From: Burkholderiales bacterium | GTDB taxonomy: Bacteria > Pseudomonadota > Gammaproteobacteria > Burkholderiales > Burkholderiaceae_C | NCBI GenBank assembly: GCA_016703325.1 | Contig: JADJCH010000016.1 | Span: 1 to 64,000 of the forward strand | DNA: 64,000 nt | Direction: 5' to 3' | Shown: positions 52,985 through 62,500 of the stretch, in pieces | How the letters are laid out: each line of letters starts with the position of its first letter | Position numbering within the stretch: the first letter of the stretch is position 1 | Notes under the pieces: generated by a model | Told to the model about the DNA's origin: nothing | The model's database searches: none | The model's input: only the letters and a program-made list of their open reading frames with translations | Made by a program: the position numbers and the translations under genes

Positions 52985-55363
52985 TCAGGGCCGGCCCAGC
53001 AGCAGGTAGACCCCGGGCGCACCCAGCGGCGCCCAGGTCAAGCCGAAGTACAACGGCCCCAGCCCGGTGTCTGCCCCCAGGAAGAGGCTGCCGCCCCAGC
53101 GCAGCGCACCGCCATGCACCGGGCCGGGATCGGTCCATGTGTTGCCGGCCTCCAGGCTGGCACCGGCAAAAAAGCCGCGCGTGAGCACCGGCTGCTGGTT
53201 CAATCGGCGCAGATAGACCAGACGCCCCAGCAGCAGCTGGTTGCCGCTCAACTGGTCGGCCTTGTAGCCCGACAGGTTGTGGAACCCGCCCAGGCTGTAA
53301 TGGCCCAGCCCCAGCACCGGCTGCTGGTGGGCCTGCTGCAGGCGCAGGCTGGCATCGAGCGTGTGGGGGCCGAAACTGATCACGCGGTGCCCGTCCAGCT
53401 CGAGGCGGTGAAAACGCTCCGTCTCGCCCGGCAGCAGCGTGTCGGTGGACCAGCGCCGGCCGACGCTGGCCTGGGCCTTGAGCCGCCAGCCGCGCCGCGG
53501 AAAGCTGGCATGGTCCAGTTGATCCACCACCAGCGCCACGCGGGCGGCCCACTCGCGGCTGTGCAGGGTCTGCAGGCTGCCATCGTCGGAGACCGAAGCG
53601 CTGACGATCTCCGGGTCGATGCGCAGCGCCTCGTACACCATTCCGGTGCGCCACTCGCCCCAATCGCCCAGCGGCTGGCCCAGGTCGGCGCTGAAGGCGG
53701 CCCGGCCCCGCACGGCGCGCCCGGTCATGTGCGCATCGCGGGCACTCTCCCGGGGGCCCAGGGCCTCGTAGGCGGTCATGCGACGTCGCTCCAGATCCCC
53801 GGCCAGCGCCAGGAACCAGTCGTTGGCCAGGCTGCGCTGCGCCCCCAGGGGCTGATACCACTCGCTGGCCCAGCGCGGCACCGAGCCGATCTGCAGCCGA
53901 TTGCGCCATTCGCCCCCCTGGGCGTTGAGCCAGTGGCGGTTATGGTTGAGCTTGACGTTGAATTCGCCGCGCCCGGCAAAGTCGCTCTGCAGGTCCAACC
54001 CCAGGTTGAAGTAATTCGGCCCCCAGGGCTTCTCCCTCAGCGCAAACACCAGACCGGTGCCGGCCGGCAGGTCCTCCACCCGGTACTCGGCATGCAGGTA
54101 GTCCCCGGTGGCCGCCAGCGCGCGGCTGTCGCGCTCGGCCGCCTCGACCCGAAAAGGCCGCCCCGGCTGGCTGGTCAGCATGCCGGCAAAGTGCTCCGGG
54201 TGGGTGATGTCGCTGCCTTCGAAGCGCAGCGAGACGATCGGGAGCGGCTCTCCAGCCTGTCCAGCCCTCCCCGCCGGCCCGCTGCGCCACTGCAGCCACC
54301 GCTCCCAGGCAGCGGCATCCAGCGCGAGGGGGCGCAGCCGCTCGACCAGTTGCTGCGCATGCCGCTCGCCCAGTTCGATCAGCTGCACCGCGCGGCTGAA
54401 GTCACCGGAGCTGAGGGCCCCCAGGTCCGGCGCCACCAGCAGGTCGCGCCCCTCGCGCAGGCCGGCGATGGAGCGCTGCACGTTCTGCTCGGTGAGAATG
54501 TTGATCATCTGCGCGGTCAACCCCACCACGCTGCCCAGGGCCTCCCGCTTGGCCAGCGGCGTGCCGATGTTGACCGCAATCACCCGCTCTGCGCCCAGTT
54601 GCCGCACCACCTCCACCGGCAGGTTGTCCACCAGCCCGCCATCGCCCAGAATGCGGCCGCCCACCTCGCTGGGCGGGAACACCCCCGGCACCGACATGCT
54701 GGCGCGCAGGGCCTGGGCCAGATCGCCCTCGCGGAATACCACCGCCTGGCCGGACTCCATGTCGGTGGCCACGGCGCGGAAGGGGATCGGCAGCGCATCG
54801 AAACTGCGCACCTGCCGCACTGGCAAGGTGAAGCGCCTGAGCAGCAGCTCCAGCCCCCGGCTCGAGACCGAACCCAGCGGCAGCATCGGGGCCCCGTTGT
54901 GGCGATTCAGCCCGATCTCCACCGCTGGCGAGATCTCGAAATCCTCCTCCTTGCGGCGCTGGCTGAGGTTCTCGCGCGGAATGCGGTTGGCGAACAACGC
55001 CTCCCAGTCCAGGGCCAGCAGTTCGCGCTCCAGCTCGGCCGCGGTCATGCCGCTGGCGTACAGGCCGCCGATGATGGCGCCCATGGAAGTGCCGGCGATC
55101 ACATCCACCGGGATGCGCTCGCGCTCCAGCACCTTGAGCACGCCCACATGCGCCAAGCCTCGGGCTCCGCCGCCGGACAGCACCAGACCGATGCGCGAGC
55201 GCCGTTCCGCCGAAGCCGCCCACTGCGGCCCCTCGGAAAGCCCCCTGGCCGCTCCGTCGTCAGGCAAAGGCGCCGCTGCGACCTGACCGGCCCCGCACCA
55301 CAGGGCACAGCAGCACAGGCCGCACAGCGACACAGATCGAAACCAGCCGGCAGGACCGCTCAT
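52985..55363 (-). CDS. Patatin-like phospholipase with C-terminal outer-membrane barrel (type Vd, PlpD-like)
   Basis: A 792-residue protein: signal peptide (about 1-31), then a patatin domain with oxyanion loop GGGARG (64-69), nucleophile Ser93 in GTSMG and catalytic Asp241 in ILGDGGLVDNLPVEV. A POTRA-like domain follows (about 375-440) and then a beta barrel (EFNVKLNHNRHWLNAQGG to LYFGLTWAPLGAPGVYLLLGRP). This is the PlpD/FplA type-Vd autotransporter arrangement, displaying or releasing a lipase. The start gives a short cysteine-rich signal (SLCGLCCCALWCG). Confidence 0.92.
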   Translation of the reverse strand: MSGPAGWFRSVSLCGLCCCALWCGAGQVAAAPLPDDGAARGLSEGPQWAASAERRSRIGLVLSGGGARGLAHVGVLKVLERERIPVDVIAGTSMGAIIGGLYASGMTAAELERELLALDWEALFANRIPRENLSQRRKEEDFEISPAVEIGLNRHNGAPMLPLGSVSSRGLELLLRRFTLPVRQVRSFDALPIPFRAVATDMESGQAVVFREGDLAQALRASMSVPGVFPPSEVGGRILGDGGLVDNLPVEVVRQLGAERVIAVNIGTPLAKREALGSVVGLTAQMINILTEQNVQRSIAGLREGRDLLVAPDLGALSSGDFSRAVQLIELGERHAQQLVERLRPLALDAAAWERWLQWRSGPAGRAGQAGEPLPIVSLRFEGSDITHPEHFAGMLTSQPGRPFRVEAAERDSRALAATGDYLHAEYRVEDLPAGTGLVFALREKPWGPNYFNLGLDLQSDFAGRGEFNVKLNHNRHWLNAQGGEWRNRLQIGSVPRWASEWYQPLGAQRSLANDWFLALAGDLERRRMTAYEALGPRESARDAHMTGRAVRGRAAFSADLGQPLGDWGEWRTGMVYEALRIDPEIVSASVSDDGSLQTLHSREWAARVALVVDQLDHASFPRRGWRLKAQASVGRRWSTDTLLPGETERFHRLELDGHRVISFGPHTLDASLRLQQAHQQPVLGLGHYSLGGFHNLSGYKADQLSGNQLLLGRLVYLRRLNQQPVLTRGFFAGASLEAGNTWTDPGPVHGGALRWGGSLFLGADTGLGPLYFGLTWAPLGAPGVYLLLGRP

Positions 55364-55396
55364 GGCGGCCGATTGTCGCGGCGACGCCGGGCCTCC

Positions 55397-55792
55397 TCAC
55401 ATGCCGACGTGGGTCACGCCCCCCTTGCGGGCCTCCTGGCTGCTTTCACAGCCCACACAACGCAACGCCTGCGGCTGGACCTTCAGCCGAGCCAGCGGGA
55501 TGTCGGCACCACAGTCGGTGCACACCCCGTAGTCCTCGTTGTCCAGCCGCTGCAAGGCCGCGCCGATGTCGGCCAGCTCATGGCGCTCATGGTCGGTGAA
55601 GGCCAGGTCCACCTCCCGGTCGGCGTCGCGCTGCGGCGCGTCGTCCCCGTCCTGCAGCAGCAGCTCGCGGGCGTGCTGCACCCGGGACTCGCCACCCTGG
55701 TGCAGCGCCAGCGTGGCCAGCAAGGCCTCGCGGCGCAGGAGCAGCTCGCTGCGCAGCGCATCACGTGCCATCTTGTCCAGGGGCGGGTTCAT
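55397..55792 (-). CDS. DksA/TraR-type zinc-finger protein
   Basis: A 131-residue protein with an N-terminal coiled coil (about 5-85) and the C4 zinc finger C91-TD-C94...C112-VG-C115. The finger helix context is YGVCTDCGADIPLARLKVQPQALRC. DksA-type proteins bind RNA polymerase's secondary channel; short paralogues like this modulate transcription under stress. The coil tip DxxDxA motif of true DksA is not clear, so this is a paralogue. Confidence 0.88.
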   Translation of the reverse strand: MNPPLDKMARDALRSELLLRREALLATLALHQGGESRVQHARELLLQDGDDAPQRDADREVDLAFTDHERHELADIGAALQRLDNEDYGVCTDCGADIPLARLKVQPQALRCVGCESSQEARKGGVTHVGM

Positions 55793-55882
55793 CCAGGTCT
55801 CCTAGAGAGCAATCGGTTCGGGATCCGGGCGGCTTCAACCGACCGGACGGTTTCATCGTCGCACCAGCGCGGTGCCCGTGCC

Positions 55883-55896
55883 TTGACAGGTGTCAA
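55883..55896. promoter_or_regulatory. Perfect palindrome TTGACAGGTGTCAA in the dksA-like/flavoprotein divergent region
   Basis: TTGACA-GG-TGTCAA, with perfect 6-bp arms, lies in the 162-bp gap between two divergent genes, 59 bp before the GTG start at 55955. It may be a transcription-factor site; the TTGACA half also resembles a -35 box, but I find no -10 at the right distance. Confidence 0.35.
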
Positions 55897-55954
55897 CGCC
55901 CATCCGGAGGAAGCCGCCGTCCCGGTTGGGCCCGGCCCTTCCTAGAATTGCGCT

Positions 55955-57238
55955 GTGAATGTTGACCCACCCACCCACACACCATCGCCCGCCCCTGTTG
56001 TCAGCGGTACGCTGCCCCACCGCTGCGAGGTGCTCATCGTCGGCGCCGGGCCGGCCGGCAGTGCCTGTGCCACCGTGCTGGCGCAAGCCGGGGTGGACGT
56101 GCTCTTGGTGGACCAGCAGCCCTTCCCACGCGTCAAGGTCTGTGGCGACGGCCTGGTGCCGGATACGCATCTGGCCTTGCAGCGCCTGGGTGTGCTGGAG
56201 GCGGTGCTGGCTCAGGCGCATCCGGTGCGGGCCGTGCGCTGCGTGTCGCAACGGGCAGGCACGCTCGAGGTGCCGGGCCAACTGGCGGTGCTGCCTCGTG
56301 AACGGCTCGACCAGATCCTGCTCGACCATGCGGTGGCCCGCGGTGCCCAGTTCCAGGCCCCCTGGAAACTGGAGGAACCGATCGACGACCCGTCAGGGCG
56401 GGCCATCGGCGCCCGGGTGAGCCAGGCCGGACAGGTCCGGGAAGTACTGGCCGACCGGGTGGTGCTGGCCACCGGGGGGCGAATTCCCGCCATGCTCAAG
56501 GCCGGCCTCGTCACCCAGCGGCGCCCCAGCGCGGTGGCGCTGCGTGCCTACCTGCGCTGTGCAGATGCACCCGGCCTGCCCACCGACAGCCTTGACTTCG
56601 TCTGGCATGCCCGGTTGCGCCCCGGGTATGGCTGGGTCTTTCCCTGCGGGAAGGGTCTGTACAACGTGGGGGTGGGCGTGTTCGATCGGCACCGCGACAG
56701 CGACGGAGGCCGTGACGCCGAGGGCAGCGCCAGCTCCGGCAACCTGCGCCAGCTGCTGGACGCCTTCGGGCGCTGCTACGCGCCCGCAGGACACCTCCTG
56801 AAGCACGGCGAGATGCTGGAACTGCGCGGAGCGCCGCTGCGGTGCACCCTCACCGGCGCGCAGTCCGGTCGACCGGGCGTGATGGCCACCGGAGAGGCCA
56901 TCGGCTCCACCTACGACTTCACCGGCGAGGGCATCGGCAAGGCGATGGAGACCGGTATCCTGGCGGCCGAAGCCATCCTGCGCGGACGTGAGCACGGCAG
57001 CGGCGAGGCCGACGTGCGGGTCGACTACGCGGCCCGACTCGCCGAACTGCGCCCGCGCTTCGAGCTGTACGCCCGAGCCAACGCCGTCAACCGCCATCCC
57101 TGGCTGGCCGATCTGGTGGTCTGGCGTGCCCGCCGCAGCGCCCACCTGCGCCGACGCATGAGCGACATGCTCGAAGAGCGGTTCAATCCGGGCCACCTGT
57201 TCACGGCCCGGGGGTTCTGGAAGCTGCTGACGCGCTGA
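55955..57238 (+). CDS. Geranylgeranyl-reductase-family FAD oxidoreductase
   Basis: A 427-residue flavoprotein: FAD motif VLIVGAGPAGSACATVL (about 26-42), the family signature PFPRVKVCGDGLVP (about 56-69), VVLATGG and the C-terminal GVMATGEAIGSTYDFTGEGIGKAMETG. The family reduces isoprenoid chains of quinones, (bacterio)chlorophyll or lipids. No photosynthesis genes are present, so a quinone or lipid substrate is likelier. Translation begins at a GTG (55955). It overlaps the convergent regulator gene by 38 bp. Confidence 0.88.
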   Translation: MNVDPPTHTPSPAPVVSGTLPHRCEVLIVGAGPAGSACATVLAQAGVDVLLVDQQPFPRVKVCGDGLVPDTHLALQRLGVLEAVLAQAHPVRAVRCVSQRAGTLEVPGQLAVLPRERLDQILLDHAVARGAQFQAPWKLEEPIDDPSGRAIGARVSQAGQVREVLADRVVLATGGRIPAMLKAGLVTQRRPSAVALRAYLRCADAPGLPTDSLDFVWHARLRPGYGWVFPCGKGLYNVGVGVFDRHRDSDGGRDAEGSASSGNLRQLLDAFGRCYAPAGHLLKHGEMLELRGAPLRCTLTGAQSGRPGVMATGEAIGSTYDFTGEGIGKAMETGILAAEAILRGREHGSGEADVRVDYAARLAELRPRFELYARANAVNRHPWLADLVVWRARRSAHLRRRMSDMLEERFNPGHLFTARGFWKLLTR

Positions 57239-58319
57239 TATCCATCGGTCCGGGGCTGCCGCCGTGCCCCAGGCCGTGCTTCTTCAGCAGCTTGCCCAGA
57301 CAGCGCCGCTCCTTGCCTGCCAGGCGCGCCGCACGGGTCACATTGCCCGCGGTGAGCTGCATCAGCCTTTCCAGGTAGGTGCGTTCGAAGTGCAGCAACG
57401 CCTCGTCCCGTGCATCGCCGAAGGAGCGCAGCGGCCCATCGCTGCGCAGCGGGGTCTTGGGTCCGGCCTCAGTCGATCCCACGGCGTCACAGACCGGGGC
57501 GGACATGCTGTCGTCGAGCCAAGGCGCCCAACCGCTGCCGCAGGCGCTGCTGCCTTCATCCCCCAGCGACATCGCACCATCGCGCCGCCCATCCGCATCG
57601 GCCAGCAGCAGCCCCTGCTGAATCCGGTTGTCCAGCTCGCGCACATTGCCCGGCCAATCGTGCTGAAGCATCCAGCGCACGCTGCCCTCATCCAGCCTGC
57701 GCGGCGCAACGCCATGGCGCTTCGCATGCCGGGTGATGAAATGCTCCGCCAGCAACTGCGCATCACCCTCACGCTGACGCAACGGCGGCATCTCCACCGG
57801 AAACACCCCCAGCCGGAAAGCCAGATCGTCCCGGAACTGCCCCTGCCGCAACATCTGCCGCAGCCGCGGGCTGGCGGCCGCGACGATGCGCACATCCCCC
57901 AGGCACTCACGCTGCCCACCCACAGGCCGATAGCGGTAGTCCTGCAGGAAACGCAGCAACGCCACCTGCGCGCGACCGGGCAGCGAATCCAGCTCGTCGA
58001 GAAACAGCGTTCCGCCCTCGGCGGACTTCACCAGCCCATTGCGCGCCTGCCGCGCGTCGGTGTAAGCGCCGCGCTCGCAACCGAACAACTCGCTTTCAAC
58101 CAGCGCCTCCGGCACCGCACCGCAATTCAGCGGCACAAACGGCCCTTCCCGACGCGGTGAGTGGTAATGGATGGCACGGGCCGCAAGCTCCTTGCCGGTA
58201 CCGGTTTCGCCTTCGATCAGCACAGGCGCTTCCGCCCGGGCGATGCGCTCAATGAGCCGAATCGTGCGCAGGAAGATGGGCGACTGACCCAACATCAATG
58301 GAGGACTGGAAACACCCAC
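57201..58319 (-). CDS. Sigma-54-type AAA+ activator with altered GAFTGA motif (GAYTDA)
   Basis: A 372-residue activator without an N-terminal sensory domain: AAA+ domain with Walker A GETGTGKE (37-44), GGTLFLDELDSL (Walker B), FRDDLAFRLGVFPVEMPPLRQR, and HDWPGNVRELDNRIQQG. The loop that contacts sigma-54 reads GAYTDA at 84-89 instead of GAFTGA, and the preceding residues are CER rather than HEK. A C-terminal Fis-type HTH (GNVTRAARLAGKERRCLGKLLKKHGL, about 330-355) binds DNA. The loss of GAFTGA means sigma-54 dependence is doubtful. Its 3' end overlaps the flavoprotein gene by 38 bp. Confidence 0.9.
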   Translation of the reverse strand: MGVSSPPLMLGQSPIFLRTIRLIERIARAEAPVLIEGETGTGKELAARAIHYHSPRREGPFVPLNCGAVPEALVESELFGCERGAYTDARQARNGLVKSAEGGTLFLDELDSLPGRAQVALLRFLQDYRYRPVGGQRECLGDVRIVAAASPRLRQMLRQGQFRDDLAFRLGVFPVEMPPLRQREGDAQLLAEHFITRHAKRHGVAPRRLDEGSVRWMLQHDWPGNVRELDNRIQQGLLLADADGRRDGAMSLGDEGSSACGSGWAPWLDDSMSAPVCDAVGSTEAGPKTPLRSDGPLRSFGDARDEALLHFERTYLERLMQLTAGNVTRAARLAGKERRCLGKLLKKHGLGHGGSPGPMDISASAASRTPGP

Positions 58320-58590
58320 CGCATACCCCCTTGAATGAGTGGTGGCCCGAACCGCCTTGCCCTTCGCAGGGGGCCTTCATGGGCGGCCGATGGTCAGGGA
58401 GAACCGACGTCAGGGGGTGTGATGACCAAGCGTTGGGCACGCCAATGGGGCGAAGACCCAGCAGTGCGATCCGTCACGAGCCCTGAAGTGAAGAAGCTTG
58501 TGTTTGTGTGAATTTAGGCGGGCACCGGCACTGGTGCAAGTGCAAAAGTACTCACTTTGTAAAGGCGTGTGAGCACGGGCACGTCAAGTT
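58320..58590. other. Gap upstream of the sigma-54-type activator, no gene seen
   Basis: 271 bp between the activator start and the stop of the TPR-like gene. It is locally AT-richer around 58490-58565 (GAAGCTTGTGTTTGTGTGAATTTAG). I looked for a -24/-12 promoter and a terminator and could not support either. Confidence 0.4.
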
Positions 58591-59553
58591 TCAGCCATTG
58601 CGAGGCTGACGTTCGTATTGCTGCTTGATCGCTGCGAAGCGCAGTGTTCCCCATTGCTGAAGCAATGCCTTCAATTGCGGCTCAAAGGTACTTCGTGCCA
58701 AGTCGGGCCCAGTCAAGTCCGCGAGCGTTGCCCACCCTGTAGCCAAAGCTGCATAGGCTTGAGCGTGTTCGCCTAGTCGATCAGCAAGCAGTGCAAGTGC
58801 CGACGCAGCAGCGATATAGGTGTCCACGGACCGCGAAGCCAGAGCATGCTTGCGGGCGGAGAGCAGATGGGTACGAGCCTCGCAAGGGTCGCCCGCTTCG
58901 ATAGAAAGCGTGGCTCGCAGCACTTCCGCAGCGCCGAGAGCATGGTCGTCGCGCGCCGCTTGAGCGCTGGCTTCGATCTCGGCCAGTATGCGTCCCGCCT
59001 CGTCGCGCCGACCGGCGGCATGCCAGGCGCAGGCGGCATGGACTGCAGCGCTGCGTCCGGATGCTGGGTCGCCGACCTCGATGCATCGGCGTGAAGCTTC
59101 TTCGAGATCAAGCGCAGCGTCGCCGAACCGGCCCAACGACATCCGTGCCTGCGCACGAGCCTGCCACCAGGCAGGAGCCGCTGCGCCAGGCAGCAAGCTG
59201 ATCGCAAAGCTGAACTGCTCCTCAGCCCCTGCCGCATCGCCCTGCGCCATATCAGCCGCGGCCAACAAGGCATGCACCTGCGCCTCGGTGCCTGCATCCG
59301 CCCCCTCAAGGGCAGCGATCGCATGCCTACGCGAGCGCTCTGGCTGGCCCGCAAGGCGCGCTGTCTCTGCCGCCAACAAGCTGCACCGCCGATGCTCTGC
59401 AGCTGCACCGGACGTCCGCCACAGTTGGGCCGCCTGTTCGAGCGCCTCCAGCGCTTCCCGCAGACGCAGCGTACGGGCAAGCGTGTCTGCCTGGCCCATC
59501 AGAGCCTCAGCTCGTGCGATCTGGGAATTGAAGGGCATCTGATTGATGCTCAC
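58591..59553 (-). CDS. TPR-like helical protein coupled to the large mosaic protein
   Basis: A 320-residue soluble protein built of helix pairs with TPR-like consensus: TLARTLRLREALEALEQAAQLW, SLLAAETARLAGQPERSRRHAIAALEG and ARMSLGRFGDAALDLEEASRRCIEVGD. It starts at GTG 59553, which overlaps the TGA of the big gene (GTGA), so the two are co-translated. A chaperone or adaptor for that protein is a reasonable guess; the sequence has no signal or enzyme motif. Codon use is less extreme than in the neighbours. Confidence 0.7.
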   Translation of the reverse strand: MSINQMPFNSQIARAEALMGQADTLARTLRLREALEALEQAAQLWRTSGAAAEHRRCSLLAAETARLAGQPERSRRHAIAALEGADAGTEAQVHALLAAADMAQGDAAGAEEQFSFAISLLPGAAAPAWWQARAQARMSLGRFGDAALDLEEASRRCIEVGDPASGRSAAVHAACAWHAAGRRDEAGRILAEIEASAQAARDDHALGAAEVLRATLSIEAGDPCEARTHLLSARKHALASRSVDTYIAAASALALLADRLGEHAQAYAALATGWATLADLTGPDLARSTFEPQLKALLQQWGTLRFAAIKQQYERQPRNG

Positions 59554-62500
59554 GGTGCAGGTTGGGCCGTAATCGTGTAGCCGGCGCGCTCACGACGCTG
59601 GACCACCTCAACCACCGCAGCGGCGCGCTCCGACTGATGCTGCTGCGCCCACTCGGCAAGTTGGGCGGCAAGGCTGGCGACGGCATGCTCGCGCTCCTGT
59701 GCGGCTGCTTCAAGACTATCACGGCGTTGCAGGGCCTCGTTTTGGCGGGATTGGGCCGCCTGGGCAGTCGCTTCGTTGGCTTCTCTCATTGCCACAGCTC
59801 CGTCGGCCGCAGTCCGCAGGTCGGCGTAGGTGTTGGTGGCCTGTTCGCTGGTATCGGCAATGCGCTGGGCATCATCGACGAGACCCGCTTCGCAGATCGG
59901 CTGCTGGCCGTCGGCATCGCCCATGTCGCTGCCCATGTGCTCGAAAGACTCCTGCATCTGCCTGGCCTGGGCATTCATCTCGCCCATGCGGTCGCCAGCG
60001 CTGCCGGGCAGATGCGAGGCCAGGTTAGTGAACCCCTCCCAGGCGGCCAGCGGAATCGTCAGCGCCGCAAAGCCGGCGGCGCGGTCGGCGTATCCGGAGG
60101 TCAGGCCCGCTGCGTCCTGCTGACGACGCTGCTGTTCCTGGTTGGCCGCAGTGCGCCGAGCAATCGCCTGTTCGTGCGCGGCGATCGCTGACAGGCCGCC
60201 CTGCGTGTCGGCAACGCTTGCGCGGATCGGACCGCGGTTGGCGCGACAGGCCTCTAGGCGTTCACCCTCGTGCCCGGCCTCTACTTCTGCGCGCGAACGC
60301 ACGGCAAGCAAGTTGAGGATCTGGTTCTGCATCGCGACGATCTGCTCGGGCGTCGCCGGCGGGGCGGAGTAGTGCGGGTTTGCACGCTCGACGCCTTCGG
60401 CAGGCTGATTGTCCTCGGTGAAACGGTCTCGGTGCGCGGCGCGCTGCTGGGCGTAGGTGGGCGCCTCACCGCCGCTGCCGAAGAGCTGAGGCAGGAAGAG
60501 CGCGCCGAGCTGGCCGGCGCGCGCGGCCCAGCCGCCGGGGTCGCGGCCTCTGAGCACGGCTGGCAATGCGACCGGGCTGGACGCGCTCGCAGCGCTCGAT
60601 ACACCCGCCGAAGCCGCTGCGCCCGGCGAGCCGGGCGTGGCGAGTAGCGTGTTCGACGGCCCACCCGAGCCACCAGCCGGCGGAATGGGAAACTCTGACA
60701 GGGGCACCGAGCCCCGGTTGATCAGCCCGCCCGGAAGCTGGGTCTGCGGTCCGCCGCCCGGATAGACATCGGGCCTGCCCGGAGCCGGTGAACCCTCCGG
60801 TTGCGGTCCGACCACGGACCGGATGTTGGGTGTGTTGGGCGGCACCTCGAACACGCGGAACTGGTCGACCGGGTTGCCCGGCCAGACCTTTCCCGATGTA
60901 TCGGCCGGCCAGCCGCGCGGCAGCGCAGAGGTCGATCGGATGCTCTCCTCGCCAAGGGTGGCCTGCTGCGCGGCGTAGGCCTCGGCTTCGGCACGGCTCG
61001 TAAACACGTGGTCGATCCAGGCGCCGCCCGGCCCGGCACGGACGCCGAAGGTCGGCCGATCCGGCGTGAGGCTGAAGACGGCTTCGGGCTTGTAGACAGG
61101 CAACCCGGTGCGCGGATCCTTGATCGTCATACCCAGCTCGCCGCGGTAAGGCCCGGTCGTGCTGGGGTTCGCTGGATCGTAGGCACCCTGTTCGGGATGC
61201 TCCTCGAGCCGCCGCAGGTTCGCCATGATCTCCTCATGGCTGCCTCCTAGCCGGCGCCAGTCGACGTCGGTCTCGGGTGCCGCGGGCGCCGCACGCACGG
61301 TGTCGGTGGTCGGTGTGTCGGTCGGGGACAGCCCGAGCGCGGCATGGTCGACGATCACCGAGGGCTCGGCGCCACGGGTAGTGGCCGCGCTCGGCCCATT
61401 AGCGCCGGGCGGTGGGCCGCCGCCGGACGCCGGGCCACCGCCGGCTGGTCCAGGTCCTCCCCCACCACCAGGAGTCAGGCTCGGGACCTCACCGGTACCC
61501 GCCGGCCCACGGTCGCGCCCGCCGGCCGGGTAGTGCCCAGCGCCGATGTCAGGGCTGTTCTGGGGCACCCATCGGTTGTCCGGCAACAAATACCTGCCAT
61601 TTTCTGTGTTGACCTGCACTGTCGGGTTGAATCGGGAGTGAGCGTCGGGCGCATTGGCAGCCAGCGCGGGGCTCGGATTGGGCGAGTGCAGGCGCACTTC
61701 GACGGGCCAGGGCTCCCCGGCACGGGGCGAAGGAGGGTTTCGCACTGGGACCGGCGAGGTCGTGACGACCGCTGGGTCGTCCGGCAGCACACTGCCGGCG
61801 GTGTGCGGCGTACCAGGCGCCCCCAGAGTCGCCCCGCGCGGACCGTCCACGGCTATGCCCCCGTGCTCCGCGATGCGGGCGTGCCAAACCCCTGCGAATT
61901 CCATGTTCTCGTGGTATTGGATCCGGGTCGGGTCCGGATTCATTCTGATCTCCACGTCTTGCAGGCCGTGCGGGGGCAAGGTGGGTGCGGCACCCGCGGC
62001 GCCCGCTGGTGGCAGCACGTCTCTGCCAGCCGGCAGTTCGAAGAAAGAATCAGACGTCGCAGCAGGGCCACCTGGCACGTGCGGGTCAAGCGCGGCGACC
62101 GTGGCGTCGACGTCCAGGTCCTTGAGCGAGTCGACGCCCGGCCGGCCGAATTCGTGGATGACCATTCCTCCAGGCTCGGGCCGGCGGCCCGTCAGTACCG
62201 GAATGGCCGCCGGGCCACCACCACCCGGGGTACCGGGTCCGCCGGCCCCGCCGCCTCCGCCTCCACCAGCGCCGGTCCCAGCTGGTGTCGGGACCGTCAG
62301 AAGCGAGGGAGGCGCTGGCGCCGTCGATGCCGCTGGTGGCGCGACGTGCTCCGGCGTGATGGCCGGTGAATGCGGCTGGTCCGCGGTCGAGTGCGGTGGG
62401 CCGCCACCAACCGTAGGCACATCCACCTGACCCGCCGGCCGCGTGAAGTGCACATCCGGCGCGTCAGTAGCGGGCGGAGGAAGTTCGCGCAGACGACGCT

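Noticed and set aside
53114..55945. 943-codon plus-strand open frame opposite the patatin gene
   Set aside because: Antisense of a protein with clear catalytic motifs; no motif of its own, and it runs through two genes.
58500..58560. Sigma-54 (-24/-12) promoter before the activator/TPR gap
   Set aside because: A GGCAC is present, but the downstream TTGC is not at the required spacing.
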